Source of the DNA: Paracoccaceae bacterium
GTDB lineage: Bacteria; Pseudomonadota; Alphaproteobacteria; Rhodobacterales; Rhodobacteraceae
Length of the DNA: 52,161 nt
Direction: 5' to 3'
Assembly: GCA_013003075.1 (NCBI GenBank)
Contig: JABDLJ010000006.1
Coordinates: 1 to 52,161, forward strand
The notes under the pieces are model-generated. The model had not been told where the DNA came from, made no database searches, and saw only the letters and a program-made list of their open reading frames with translations. Position 1 is the first letter of the stretch, and every line of letters begins with the position of its first letter. The position numbers and the translations under genes were made by a program. This document shows positions 7,565-16,416 of the stretch, in pieces.

Positions 7565-7884
7565 TCCACCCCGATCAATCCGCCTTCCGCGCGCTGGCCG
7601 ATCCCACTCGGCGCAAGATCCTGCGCCTGCTGATGGATCGCGACCGCACCATCGCCGAGGTGGCCGAGCGTTTCGACATGACCCGGCCAGCCGTCAAAAA
7701 ACACCTCTCGGTCCTGGAAGAGGGCGATCTGATCACCGTCACCGCGCGCGGGCGCGAGCGCGTCAACGCGCTCAATCCACAAGGGTTTCAGCCGGTGCTC
7801 GACTGGCTGAGCTTCTTCGACCGCTTCTGGGACGACCGCTTGTCGGCGCTCAGATCCGCCATTGAAAAGGACCAAAGCCGATGA
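7561..7884 (+). CDS. ArsR-family transcriptional regulator
   Basis: 107-residue winged-helix repressor with no cysteine metal motif in helix 3, so it is not a classical metal sensor. It carries FRALADPTRRKILRLL near residues 9-24 and the recognition helix MTRPAVKKHLSVLEEGDLI at about 40-58, which is the subgroup that travels with AHSA1/SRPBCC proteins. Overlaps by four bases at both ends (ATGA), so translation is coupled with cupin and SRPBCC genes. Likely binds the two dyads upstream of the operon. Confidence 0.9.
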   Translation: MIHPDQSAFRALADPTRRKILRLLMDRDRTIAEVAERFDMTRPAVKKHLSVLEEGDLITVTARGRERVNALNPQGFQPVLDWLSFFDRFWDDRLSALRSAIEKDQSR

Positions 7885-8303
7885 CCGATACTGTTTTGCG
7901 GAAGACGATCTATCTCAATGCCAGCAAAGAGCATGTCTGGTCCTATCTTACCGATCCCGACAAGCTGGCGGTCTGGTTTCACAAGCCCAAGGCGCCGCTG
8001 ACGGCCGGCGCGCCTTACCAGATGTTCGGCACCACAAGCGGTGATCGGCTGATGTGGGGCGATGTTACCCGGGCCGAGCCGTTCGATCTGCTGGAATATA
8101 CCTTCACCATAGGGCCGATGAACGGCGCGGTCAGCACCGTGCGCTGGATGCTGGAGGCGGTCGCCGGCGGCACGCGCCTGTCGCTGCGCCACGAGGGCCT
8201 GCCGCAGGGCGCCGATGCGTTCGGCCTGGCACTGGCGCTCGACAAGGGCTGGGACGATCACATCTCGAAGATGCGGGCTGCGATCCACGAGGCTGCGGCG
8301 TAA
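7881..8303 (+). CDS. SRPBCC (AHSA1-type) domain protein
   Basis: 140-residue START-like/AHSA1 fold: KTIYLNASKEHVWSYLTDPDKLAVWF is the family N-terminus, and the C-terminal long helix (LDKGWDDHISKMRAAI) closes the hydrophobic ligand cavity. Members bind hydrophobic small molecules; ligand unknown. Coupled to the ArsR gene by an ATGA overlap, suggesting that the pair senses or detoxifies one compound. Confidence 0.85.
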   Translation: MTDTVLRKTIYLNASKEHVWSYLTDPDKLAVWFHKPKAPLTAGAPYQMFGTTSGDRLMWGDVTRAEPFDLLEYTFTIGPMNGAVSTVRWMLEAVAGGTRLSLRHEGLPQGADAFGLALALDKGWDDHISKMRAAIHEAAA

Positions 8304-8516
8304 GATCACTTGCCTGCGCCCGTCGCGGGCCCTATGTGTTCGCAGTGGCGGGCCTCTGCCCCTCTCGTGTTGCGGTCCAATTCCGGTGGCCTTAATCAAT
8401 TCCGAGGGAGCTGGCTCTGTACGGATCCTGGTTCGTTTACCTGGCGCCCACCTGTCTATACAGGTCCTCGGGAATTCAATCCCGTTACGGTCCGGGCGGA
8501 CCCGCCACACCTCCCC

Positions 8517-8837
8517 CTATCGGTCGGCACGCACCGCGATTGCATCGGGCAGGCGCACCGCGATCGCATCGGGCGCGCGCGCCGGCGTGCCGCGGCCGCC
8601 AGAACCCTTGTTTTCCGGCTCGGCCATGCCCATCACGGCAATGCCGAACTGCACCCCCGAGAAGACGATCCCGTTGAAGATCACCAGCATCAGCAGAGCA
8701 AGGTAGCCGCCCTCGGCATGGGTGACGAGATGGCGCAGATTGGCCACGTTCAGCCAGATCAGAAGCGCCACGAAGATCGCCGCGATCACAAAGCCGATCA
8801 CGGTGTGCAGAATGTACATCTTTATCAGTTTTGGCAT
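8517..8837 (-). CDS. Small two-span membrane protein with repeat tail
   Basis: 106 residues: two hydrophobic helices (about 9-28 and 43-68), then a Gly/Pro-rich cytosolic or periplasmic tail. The tail contains two copies of PDAIAVR, encoded by a 24-base tandem repeat at about 8531-8578. No known family. Start MPKLIKMY at 8837 is preceded by GGAGAG. The 213 bases between this gene and the SRPBCC gene hold nothing recognised. Confidence 0.6.
   Translation of the reverse strand: MPKLIKMYILHTVIGFVIAAIFVALLIWLNVANLRHLVTHAEGGYLALLMLVIFNGIVFSGVQFGIAVMGMAEPENKGSGGRGTPARAPDAIAVRLPDAIAVRADR
8531..8578. repeat. 24-bp tandem repeat, two copies
   Basis: GCACCGCGAT(T/C)GCATCGGGC recurs with a 24-base period, in frame with the C-terminal tail of the small membrane protein, duplicating the PDAIAVR peptide. 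Copy number could vary. Confidence 0.75.
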
Positions 8838-8886
8838 TGCTACTCTCCTGCACCCAAAACTAGACCCCCGGGTGATATTTGCAATG

Positions 8887-9525
8887 CTAGCGGCGCCGCT
8901 TGCGGAAAAACCGCTTATTGAGCATCAAGAACTCTGAGATAACGCCCTGAGGTCCGCCAAGCTCGCGCCCCTTGAGGTAGAAAAACCCGGCCGTCGCGCC
9001 GAACCCGGCCCCGACCGCATCGACGATGAGATCGCCCATCGTGTCCGGCAGCCCCGATTTTTGCATGTTGAGGCCAAAGACGACGTCCATCAGGAACTCG
9101 AAAACCTCCCAGGTCACGCCGATGGTGATGGCCACGCAATAGGCCACAAAGGCCACCGCAATGGGCGGCGCGGCGTATTTGTCGCCCTCGAAGAGATAGA
9201 AGACGAACAGAAAACCGATGAGGCCGAAACCCATCGCCGAGCCGCCGTGCAAGAGGACGTCCCACCACCAGAACCGCTCGTAGAAGTCGTAAACCTCGCC
9301 CAGAAAGAGCGTGGCGAAGACGAAGATCGAGATCGCCGCCAGAAAGCTCATCGGCAGGTGGATCTCGAACCGGCTGACGAAGAGCGCCGGCAGGACGGTC
9401 AGGACGATCGCCGTGATTGAAACGAAGACGACGCTCCACTGCTGCGTGAAAAGGCCGGTGATGGATGCCAGCAGCAAGACCGCCCAGATGATCCACGTGA
9501 CAAGGGGTTGCTTCGAAAGCCACAT
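8887..9525 (-). CDS. Multi-span membrane protein (YjdF/DUF2238-like)
   Basis: 212 residues with six likely transmembrane helices. Charged residues inside the membrane part, EVYDFYERFWWWDVLLHGGSA and TWEVFEF, match the pattern of YjdF/DUF2238 proteins, where acidic residues and a histidine lie in adjacent helices. The tail is basic (KRFFRKRRR). The Trp start MWLSK at 9525 is used because upstream sequence lacks hydrophobic or conserved character. Function unknown; family assignment is moderate. Confidence 0.6.
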   Translation of the reverse strand: MWLSKQPLVTWIIWAVLLLASITGLFTQQWSVVFVSITAIVLTVLPALFVSRFEIHLPMSFLAAISIFVFATLFLGEVYDFYERFWWWDVLLHGGSAMGFGLIGFLFVFYLFEGDKYAAPPIAVAFVAYCVAITIGVTWEVFEFLMDVVFGLNMQKSGLPDTMGDLIVDAVGAGFGATAGFFYLKGRELGGPQGVISEFLMLNKRFFRKRRR

Positions 9526-9606
9526 ATCAGCCGATGTAAGCCGCTTGCGGCGCTCTCGCAAGCACGCGTGATTGCATGATGCGGCGCGGGCAGGCAGGTT
9601 TGGGCC

Positions 9607-10302
9607 ATGACAACCCTGCGACTGGCAAGCTGGAACATCCGCAAATGCATGGGCCTTGACCGTCGGCGCGACCCGGACCGGGTCCTGGAGGGGATCGCCT
9701 CGCTGAAGGCCGACATTCTTGCGCTGCAAGAGGCCGATCGGCGGCTGGGGCGGCGGCCCTCTTCGCTGCCCCGCGAGGAAATCGGCGCTCGCACCGGGCT
9801 GGCGCCCGTGGCCGCCGGGACGCATTCGGTTTCCCTGGGCTGGCACGGCAATGCGCTTTTGCTGGCCCCGGATCTTGAGGCCGTGGCGGTGCACCGGCTG
9901 GAGCTGCCGGGGCTGGAGCCGCGCGGCGCGCTGGCAGTCGATGTTGGCGGGCGCGCGCAGCTGCGCGTCGTTGCGGTGCATCTGGGCCTGCGCCGGGTGA
10001 ACCGGGCGCAGCAGCTGGGCACGATCCTTGGCTGGATGCGCCGCCAGCCGCCGCGGCCCACGGCAATCATCGGCGATTTCAACGAATGGAGCGCATCGGC
10101 CGGGCTGGACGTGCTGAAGGGTTTTGCGCTGCACAGCCCCGGGCTGACCTTCCACGCCGCGCGGCCCGTCGCCCCGCTTGACCGGATCGCGGTGACCGAA
10201 GAGATCGCGGTGGCGCGGGCCGAGGTGCATCAGGGCCCCGAGGTACGCCGCGCCTCTGACCATTTGCCCATCACGGCGGACGTCAAGCTGCGCTCTAGCT
10301 GA
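9607..10302 (+). CDS. Endonuclease/exonuclease/phosphatase family protein
   Basis: 231 residues with all core motifs of the fold: ASWNIRKC (Asn metal/phosphate contact), ALQEADRR (metal-binding Glu), IIGDFNEW (Asp, Asn) and the terminal RRASDHLPI (Asp-His catalytic pair). Substrate could be a phosphodiester or phosphoinositide-like molecule. No signal peptide, so cytosolic. The 3' end overlaps the convergent nusB gene by eight bases. Confidence 0.85.
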   Translation: MTTLRLASWNIRKCMGLDRRRDPDRVLEGIASLKADILALQEADRRLGRRPSSLPREEIGARTGLAPVAAGTHSVSLGWHGNALLLAPDLEAVAVHRLELPGLEPRGALAVDVGGRAQLRVVAVHLGLRRVNRAQQLGTILGWMRRQPPRPTAIIGDFNEWSASAGLDVLKGFALHSPGLTFHAARPVAPLDRIAVTEEIAVARAEVHQGPEVRRASDHLPITADVKLRSS

Positions 10303-10753
10303 ACGCGCCGGGCTGCGCTTCGCGGGCCATGTGATCAAGCACCGCATTCACGAATTTGGGCTCTTTGCCGTCCGGAAAGAAGGCCTTGGCGATATCGACG
10401 AATTCAGAGATCACCACGCGTGGCGGCGCGTCGCCTTCGTTCAGCTCTGCCCCGGCCGCGCGGAAAAGGGCCCGCAGGGTCGGATCGATGCGTGCGATCG
10501 GCCATTTCGCCACCAGCGCGCGGTCGGTCATCTGGTCGATTTTCGCCTGCAGGTTCACCGCGTTGCCGACAAGTTCGCGAAAAAGATCAAGATCGCCTTC
10601 CGCCATCTCGGCGCCCTCATAGGTCGCCCCGAAGCGGTGATCTTCGAACTCGCGCAGCACGGTATCGGCGCCCTGCCCGGCAGCTTCCATCTGGAACAAC
10701 GCCTGCACGGCGTAAAACCGCGCGGCCGATTTCATCTGGCGGGTCGGTTTCAT
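10295..10753 (-). CDS. nusB: Transcription antitermination factor NusB
   Basis: 152-residue all-helical NusB, which with NusE binds boxA in rRNA leaders. The family signature KSAARFYAVQALFQ stands at residues 8-21, and PPRVVISEFVDIAKAFFPDGKEPKFVNAVLDH is the conserved C-terminus (quoted in part: KFVNAVLDH). Last gene of the rib block; its ATG overlaps the ribH stop by four bases, so it is translationally coupled to riboflavin genes, a classic arrangement. Confidence 0.95.
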   Translation of the reverse strand: MKPTRQMKSAARFYAVQALFQMEAAGQGADTVLREFEDHRFGATYEGAEMAEGDLDLFRELVGNAVNLQAKIDQMTDRALVAKWPIARIDPTLRALFRAAGAELNEGDAPPRVVISEFVDIAKAFFPDGKEPKFVNAVLDHMAREAQPGAFS

Positions 10754-11292
10754 GCGGTCTTGGACCCGTCCGGATCGCCGGCGATGAGGATGCTGTCAGG
10801 CTTGAAGCCGACGCCCGAGCTTGGCCGGCCCCAGCGCCGGGTCAGCGCCACAAGGTGCAGCGCGGCGGCGGCGGCTCCTCCGCCCTTGTTCTGCTCAGCG
10901 GGATCGGCGCGCACGGCGGCTTGCTGGTGGTTCTCCACCGTCAGAATGCCGTTGCCGATGCAGGCGCCTTCCAGACCCAGAAGCTGGATCGCGCGGCTGC
11001 TGTCGTTGCAGACGGTGTCGTAATGCGTCGTCTCGCCCCGGATCACGCAGCCAAGCGCAACGAACCCGTCGAAGTTGGACTGCCGGTAGGCGATGCGGAT
11101 GGCGGTGGGCACTTCAAGCGCGCCGGGCACCTCGACGATCTCGTGTGTGGCGCCTGCCGCGTCCAGTTCGGACTGCGCGCCGGCCACCAGATTGTCGGCG
11201 ATGTCCTTGTAGTACGGCGCGACCACGATCAGGACCTTGACCGGCGCATCGAAGCTCGGCCGCGCCGCCGTGTAGTGCGATTGTCCGGCCAT
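10750..11292 (-). CDS. ribH: 6,7-dimethyl-8-ribityllumazine synthase RibH
   Basis: Joins the ribityl-pyrimidine and dihydroxybutanone phosphate to make lumazine. The 180 residues contain EVPGALEVPTAI and GCVIRGETTHYD, with the catalytic histidine in THYD. The C-terminal extension (SSGVGFKPDSILIAGDPDGSKTA) is longer than in the shortest homologues. Starts one base inside the ribBA stop (TGATG), indicating coupling, and overlaps nusB by four bases. Confidence 0.95.
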   Translation of the reverse strand: MAGQSHYTAARPSFDAPVKVLIVVAPYYKDIADNLVAGAQSELDAAGATHEIVEVPGALEVPTAIRIAYRQSNFDGFVALGCVIRGETTHYDTVCNDSSRAIQLLGLEGACIGNGILTVENHQQAAVRADPAEQNKGGGAAAAALHLVALTRRWGRPSSGVGFKPDSILIAGDPDGSKTA

Positions 11293-12416
11293 CAGTCGCT
11301 CTCCGATATCTTGCGGGTACCCTTGATTGAAAGGCCGTAGGCATCGAGACCCACCACCTTGGGCGTGGGCGAGTTGGTCAAGAGCGTCATGGCGCCAACG
11401 CCTAGTGACGACAGGATCTGCGCGCCAAGCCCGTATTGCCGCAACGTCCGGGGCGAGACCTCTTCATCGGCGTGCAGCTTCATGTTCAGATCGCGCAAGA
11501 GCACCAGAACGCCCCGGCCTTCCCTTGCGATCATCTCCATCGCGTCGCCGAATTCGCGCGCGCGGCCCGCGGCGCCCGTGCCGACCACATCGAGCAGCGG
11601 ATCGAGCGCATGCATCCGAACCAGAACGGGTTCGTCACCCGAAATATCGCCTTTTATCAACGCGATATGCTCGGCGCCCTGCGTCTCGTCGGTGTAGATC
11701 TTAAGCTCCCATTCGCCACCGAACTCGCTGGTGATCGTCTCGGCGCTGCGGACCCGCACAAGATTGTCGTTGCGGCGCCGATAGGCGATCAGGTCCGAGA
11801 TGGTGCCGATCTTCAGCCCGTGGCGCTGCGCGAAGCCGACGAGGTCAGGCAAGCGCGACATCGAGCCGTCTTCGTTCATGATCTCGCATATGACGCCCGA
11901 GGGATTGAGCCCCGCAAGGCGCGCGACATCTATCGCCGCTTCGGTGTGGCCCGCGCGGACCAGCACGCCACCGGCGCGGGCGCGCAGCGGAAAGACATGC
12001 CCCGGCGTTGCGATATCGGCGGCGGTCTTGCCGGCATCGATGGCGACGGCGACGGTGCGGGCGCGGTCATGCGCCGAAATCCCGGTCGAGACGCCCTCGC
12101 GCGCCTCGATCGACACGGTAAAGGCGGTTTCGTGCCGCGAAGAATTGTAGGTCGACATCAGCGGCAGGCCGAGCGCGTCTATCCGCTCGCCCGGCAGCGC
12201 TAGGCAGATCAGCCCGCGCCCGTGCGTGGCCATGAAGTTGATCGCCTCGGGCGTGGCCATCTGCGCGGGGATCACCAGATCGCCCTCGTTCTCGCGGTCC
12301 TCGTGATCGACCAAGATGAACATCCGGCCATTGCGGGCGTCCTCGATGATCTCTTCGATGGACGAGATCGCATCGCGCCAGTTTTCCTCGACCGGACCCG
12401 GCTTTTCGAAACTCAT
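11292..12416 (-). CDS. ribB: DHBP synthase with degenerate GTP cyclohydrolase II domain (RibBA-like)
   Basis: 374 residues. N-terminal half is an intact 3,4-dihydroxy-2-butanone-4-phosphate synthase ([12 protein letters not shown] at 38-48, [11 protein letters not shown] later). The C-terminal half aligns with GTP cyclohydrolase II, keeping the [12 protein letters not shown] loop, but lacks the three zinc cysteines and the CRCDC-type segment: where those should be it reads [14 protein letters not shown] and REFGDAMEM. This matches the RibBX class known in Proteobacteria, so the cyclohydrolase step must come from another gene. Start at 12416 overlaps the upstream gene by four bases. Confidence 0.9.
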   Translation of the reverse strand: MSFEKPGPVEENWRDAISSIEEIIEDARNGRMFILVDHEDRENEGDLVIPAQMATPEAINFMATHGRGLICLALPGERIDALGLPLMSTYNSSRHETAFTVSIEAREGVSTGISAHDRARTVAVAIDAGKTAADIATPGHVFPLRARAGGVLVRAGHTEAAIDVARLAGLNPSGVICEIMNEDGSMSRLPDLVGFAQRHGLKIGTISDLIAYRRRNDNLVRVRSAETITSEFGGEWELKIYTDETQGAEHIALIKGDISGDEPVLVRMHALDPLLDVVGTGAAGRAREFGDAMEMIAREGRGVLVLLRDLNMKLHADEEVSPRTLRQYGLGAQILSSLGVGAMTLLTNSPTPKVVGLDAYGLSIKGTRKISESD

Positions 12417-12982
12417 TGGACGCTCTCCTGAAAATAACGTTCGGCCGTCACGAAGCCTGCCAGCTTGCCGGCGGCGAGCCACTCGCGCTCTAGCGGCGTC
12501 TCGCCGACAAGCACCACGCCATCGCCGGCAAAGCCATGCGCAGAGGTGAAGGCCTGCACCACGTCCCGCGTCTCGGACCAGGACTGCACCAGCGAGGGCG
12601 CGCGGGCCGCGCCCTCAAGCTCGGGATTCATGGCAAGCACGCGCGCGGGATCAAGCGGCGCGTGCACCAGCGCAAGCCGCCCGCTATACCGGATCGCGCC
12701 CAGCTTGGCAGCGCGGGAGGCGGGCATCGAGATCGCCTGAGGTTCGATCCGCAACGCATTGGACGAAAAGAGAAATGCGATCACATCGCGGCCAGAGGTC
12801 GCGCGGATGCTGGCATAGCTTTTGTAGTCGAGCCCCAGCTCTTTGGCGCGGCGGATGCGGCCGCGCAGCACTTCGATGGGCAGCTTCGGCAGAAGATCGG
12901 CGCGCGCCTTGCCCCAGGCATAGCGCCGCCAGCCTGCGCCGGGCGCTATCGAGGGACCCTGGTTGTGGCCGATCCCGCTCAT
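12413..12982 (-). CDS. Uncharacterised protein inside the rib operon
   Basis: 189 residues, cytosolic, unknown. It begins MSGIGHNQGPS, a motif seen at the start of several small alphaproteobacterial proteins, then a helical stretch (EVLRGRIRRAKELGLDYKSYASIRATSGRD) and a section with several strand-like runs (VVLVGETPLEREWLAAGKLAGF). It overlaps ribE by four bases and ribBA by four bases, so it is made with the riboflavin enzymes. That position suggests a role in flavin synthesis or in regulation of DHBP synthase, but the sequence gives no catalytic motif I recognise. Confidence 0.75.
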   Translation of the reverse strand: MSGIGHNQGPSIAPGAGWRRYAWGKARADLLPKLPIEVLRGRIRRAKELGLDYKSYASIRATSGRDVIAFLFSSNALRIEPQAISMPASRAAKLGAIRYSGRLALVHAPLDPARVLAMNPELEGAARAPSLVQSWSETRDVVQAFTSAHGFAGDGVVLVGETPLEREWLAAGKLAGFVTAERYFQESVQ

Positions 12983-13575
12983 GCCCAGTCCTGCAACCGG
13001 GCCACGTAGCGAGCGAGCGTATCGATCTCCAGGTTGACCGCGTCGCCCATCTTGACGTCGCCCCAGGTGGTCGCCGTCTTGGTGTGCGGGATGAAGTTGA
13101 CGCCGAAACGGCTGCCCTCCACCTCGTTCACCGTCAGCGACGTGCCGTTCAGCGCGACCGAGCCCTTGGGCGCGATGAAGCGGGCCAGCGCATCGGGCAC
13201 ATCGAAGACAAGCCGAGTGCTGTCGCCCTCATCGGTGACCGAGGCAACCGTGGCGACCCCGTCCACATGGCCCGACACGATATGCCCGCCAAGCTCGTCG
13301 CCCACTTTCAGCGCGCGCTCCAGGTTCAGACGCGTGCCCGCCGCCCATTCGCCGACATTGGTCTTCGAGACCGTCTCGGCGGAGATATCGACCGAAAACC
13401 AGGGCTGCGGTGTCTCGCCCAGCGCGGTGACCGTGAGGCAAACACCGTTGCAGGCGATCGAGGCGCCGATGTCGATGCCGGCGGGATCGTAACGGGTGGC
13501 AATCTTCGCCGTCAGGTCGCCAGAGCGCTCCAGCGACAAAACGTGGCCGATATCGGTGATGATGCCGGTGAACAT
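12979..13575 (-). CDS. ribE: Riboflavin synthase alpha chain RibE
   Basis: 198 residues with two lumazine-binding repeats. Repeat 1 starts MFTGIITDIG and contains NGVCLTV and SVDISAETVSKTN; repeat 2 contains GGHIVSGHVDG, NGTSLTVNEVEG and VNFIPHTKTATTW. It dismutates two lumazines to riboflavin. The MFTG start at 13575 is invariant in the family, so the 16-codon upstream extension is rejected. First gene of the ribE-hyp-ribBA-ribH-nusB run. Confidence 0.95.
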   Translation of the reverse strand: MFTGIITDIGHVLSLERSGDLTAKIATRYDPAGIDIGASIACNGVCLTVTALGETPQPWFSVDISAETVSKTNVGEWAAGTRLNLERALKVGDELGGHIVSGHVDGVATVASVTDEGDSTRLVFDVPDALARFIAPKGSVALNGTSLTVNEVEGSRFGVNFIPHTKTATTWGDVKMGDAVNLEIDTLARYVARLQDWA

Positions 13576-13742
13576 CGAGGCAACCTTTCGCAGTTGCGCT
13601 TCACCTAGACCCGGCAGGTGCAAAGGGCAAGGCTTGCGGGCGAAATGCGCTGTCGCGGCCTGGTCACAAAGGGGGTCAAAAGCGCCGCAAAATCGCCGGT
13701 CTTGATGACTAGGTAACCAAGATCGTACATCAAGGGCGCATC

Positions 13743-15068
13743 ATGGCGGATCAGGTCGGATCTTCGGTCAAACAGGCAGTGCGCGGACCTGCGCGGCGGT
13801 TCTTGTTCCTGCAAGGCCCGCATGGCCCGTTCTTTGACCGCCTGGCGCGGCGGCTGACGGCAGCTGGCTGCGCCTGCTGGCGGGTCGGCTTCAACCGGGG
13901 CGATCAGTTCTTCTGGTCGGACCGCTCGCGCTACATCGCCCATCGCGGCGGCGCCGAGGACTGGCCCGCGCATCTTCGGCAGATCCTCAAGGCGCATCAG
14001 ATCACCGATATCGTCCTTTACGGCGATACCCGCCCGATCCACGCCAGCGCTGTCAGGATCGCGCGGGACGCCGGGTTGCAGGTACATGTCTTCGAGGAAG
14101 GCTATCTGCGCCCGTTCTGGATTTCCTACGAGCGGGGCGGCGCCAACGGGCACTCGCGCCTGATGGAGATGAGCGTTGCCGACATGAAGGCCGCCCTGGC
14201 CGAGCAGCAGCAGCACGATCACATCGAGGCGCCGGCCCATTGGGGCGACACCCGTAGCCATGTCTTCTACGGCGCGCTCTATCACGCGCTGGTGCTTTGG
14301 GCGAACCGGTCCTATGCCGGCTTCAAGCCGCACCGGGCATTGACCGTGGCGCAGGAATTTCGGCTCTATCTCAAGCGGCTTCTCTTGATGCCCGCGCATT
14401 GGGCGGCGCTCTATGCCGCCACGCGGCGTATCCGAAGGGGCGGTTTTGCCTACCATGTCGCGCTTCTGCAGCTAGAGCATGACGCCAGCTTCCTGCACCA
14501 CTCGGGCTTTTCGAGCATGACCGAGTTCCTGAAGGTGGTGATCGAGGGCTTTGCCCGCGGCGCGCCCTCTCATCACCACCTAGTCTTCAAGGACCACCCG
14601 CTGGAAGATGGCCGGGTGCCGGTGCGGCGCGCGGTGGCGGAACTGGCCCAAGCGCACGGGATAGCCGGGCGCGTGCACTACCTGCGCGGCGGCAAGCTGG
14701 CGCCGCTTCTCGATGGCGCGCGCTCTGCGGTGACGATCAACTCGACCGCCGGCCAGCAGGTGCTTTGGCGCGGGTTGCCGCTGCGTGCTTTCGGCGCGGC
14801 GGTCTATGCAAAGCCGGAATTTGTCTCGCATCAGCCGCTTGCGGCGTTTTTCGCCGCGCCCGACCGCCCCGACCATGACGCCTACCTGACCTACCGGCAG
14901 TATCTTCTGGAAACCTCGCAGATCCCCGGCGGCTATTACGCGGCCCGCAACCGGGCACAGCTTTACCGGCAGATGATCGACATCATGCTGGCGCCGCACG
15001 ATCGCTATTGCAGCCTGGGCACCGCCGACGCGGCCCCTTCGCAACACCTTTCGCTTGTTCAGAGCTAA
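13743..15068 (+). CDS. kpsS: Capsular polysaccharide export/synthesis protein KpsS
   Basis: 441 residues, KpsS-like Kdo transferase that extends the poly-Kdo linker on phosphatidylglycerol for group 2 type capsules. Family signs: FLFLQGPHGPFFDRLARRL at the N-terminus, VFEEGYLRPFWISYE near 117-131, HLVFKDHPLEDG and TINSTAGQQVLWRGLPL near 320-345. Cytosolic face of the inner membrane. It is the first of three plus-strand capsule genes set between ribD and ribE, on the opposite strand to both. Confidence 0.9.
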   Translation: MADQVGSSVKQAVRGPARRFLFLQGPHGPFFDRLARRLTAAGCACWRVGFNRGDQFFWSDRSRYIAHRGGAEDWPAHLRQILKAHQITDIVLYGDTRPIHASAVRIARDAGLQVHVFEEGYLRPFWISYERGGANGHSRLMEMSVADMKAALAEQQQHDHIEAPAHWGDTRSHVFYGALYHALVLWANRSYAGFKPHRALTVAQEFRLYLKRLLLMPAHWAALYAATRRIRRGGFAYHVALLQLEHDASFLHHSGFSSMTEFLKVVIEGFARGAPSHHHLVFKDHPLEDGRVPVRRAVAELAQAHGIAGRVHYLRGGKLAPLLDGARSAVTINSTAGQQVLWRGLPLRAFGAAVYAKPEFVSHQPLAAFFAAPDRPDHDAYLTYRQYLLETSQIPGGYYAARNRAQLYRQMIDIMLAPHDRYCSLGTADAAPSQHLSLVQS

Positions 15069-15154
15069 GCCACTGGTTTTCCGCCCACACCTGCGCTAGC
15101 GTTTCACAAAACAAAAGACGACCGAGGCAGCTTCAGGTCGAGGAGACCCGTGCA

Positions 15155-16288
15155 GTGAACACAAATGGACCCCGTTGGGCCAAGCGCATTACGCTTGCCC
15201 TATTGATATCCACCGTTGCGGCTTGCGGCTTGCCGCGCTCTGGCCCCACCAAATCAGAAATCTTCTCAGGGTCGGTTCAGGAACAGGGCGATGCGTTTGT
15301 CGTCTCTGTGAACGACCGCGTCACGCGGGCCACCGCCGTGACCCCGGTTCTGGGCTTTGACCAGGCGTTCCTGTCGGCAGGCTCGCTGGGCTCGGACACG
15401 ATCCGCGCCGGCGATACGCTGGGCCTGACGATCTGGGAGAACGTCGACGACGGTCTTTTGTCGGCGCAGGGTCAGGCGACGACCGTGCTGGAAGAGGTGC
15501 AGGTCGACGGTGCGGGCTTCATCTTCGTGCCCTATGCCGGCCGGATCAAGGCTTCCGGCAACACGCCCGAGGCAATCCGCCGGATCATCAGCGAGAAGCT
15601 GAACGCGCAGACACCGGACCCGCAGGTCTTGGTGCGGCGGCTGGCCGGCGACGGCGCGACCGTATCGCTGATCGGCGGTGTCGGCGGCCAGGGCGTCTAC
15701 CCGATCGAGCGTCCGACCCGCACGCTGACAGCGATGCTGGCGCGCGCCGGCGGCGTGACCATCCCGCCCGAGATCGCCCAGGTTTCGGTGACGCGCGGCG
15801 CGCATTCGGGCAGGATCTGGCTGGAAGATCTCTACAAGACCCCGCAGCTGGATATCGCGCTGCGCGGCGGTGATCGCATTCTTGTCGAAGAGGACAGCCG
15901 GTCCTTCACCGCGCTTGGCGCCACCGGGACCCAAAGCCGCGTTGCCTTCGAGACGCAGACCATCTCGGCCATCGAGGCAATCGCGCAGGTGGGCGGCCTC
16001 AATTCGGGGCTGGCCGATCCCACCGGCGTCTTCGTGCTGCGCAACGAGGATGCCGAGATCGCCAACCAGGTCCTGGGCCGGGCCGATCTGGTCGGCGCGC
16101 AGCGCATGGTCTACCTTTTGGACCTGACCGAGCCCAACGGCATCTTCCTGGCCCGTGATTTCGTGATCCGCGATGCCGACACGGTCTATGTCACCGAGGC
16201 GCCCTACACCCAGTTCAGCAAGGTGCTTTCGGCGATCGTGACGCCGCTGAATACGGCCAATTCGGTCAACCAGCTGGCGGGCAACTGA
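15155..16288 (+). CDS. Polysaccharide export lipoprotein (Wza/KpsD family)
   Basis: 377-residue outer-membrane-type export protein. A basic N-terminus and hydrophobic helix lead to the lipobox VAAC, with C24 lipidated. A poly-export domain follows (IRAGDTLGLTIWENVDDGLL, EVQVDGAGFIFVPYAGRI), then SLBB-type strands (VSLIGGVGGQGVYPIERPT). The start is GTG at 15155 with GAGGAG ten bases upstream; no better ATG exists in frame. Followed at 16318 by a strong terminator. Confidence 0.9.
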   Translation: MNTNGPRWAKRITLALLISTVAACGLPRSGPTKSEIFSGSVQEQGDAFVVSVNDRVTRATAVTPVLGFDQAFLSAGSLGSDTIRAGDTLGLTIWENVDDGLLSAQGQATTVLEEVQVDGAGFIFVPYAGRIKASGNTPEAIRRIISEKLNAQTPDPQVLVRRLAGDGATVSLIGGVGGQGVYPIERPTRTLTAMLARAGGVTIPPEIAQVSVTRGAHSGRIWLEDLYKTPQLDIALRGGDRILVEEDSRSFTALGATGTQSRVAFETQTISAIEAIAQVGGLNSGLADPTGVFVLRNEDAEIANQVLGRADLVGAQRMVYLLDLTEPNGIFLARDFVIRDADTVYVTEAPYTQFSKVLSAIVTPLNTANSVNQLAGN

Positions 16289-16317
16289 CCGGCTCGGGCG
16301 ACACCTCCAACTTCAGG

Positions 16318-16350
16318 GCCTCCGGGGGGAATACTCCCCGGAGGCTTTTT
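16318..16350 (+). terminator. Rho-independent terminator after the export lipoprotein gene
   Basis: A perfect 10-bp stem, GCCTCCGGGG / CCCCGGAGGC (16318-16327 and 16336-16345), with an eight-base loop, followed by TTTTTG. It lies 30 bases after the export gene and overlaps the in-frame extension upstream of kpsC. Confidence 0.85.
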
Positions 16351-16416
16351 GTCTATTCGGGCGGCTTTCTGACCCAGCCGAGGATCCGGCGCATCCTGGC
16401 GCTTGCCGGCTGGGAG

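Noticed and set aside
13701-13734. Inverted repeat CTTGATG...CATCAAG before kpsS
   Set aside because: Seven bases, 20-base loop, no promoter elements in a fitting position; too weak to call an operator.
13576-13742. FMN riboswitch before ribE
   Set aside because: No conserved riboswitch core sequence was found in this stretch or its complement.
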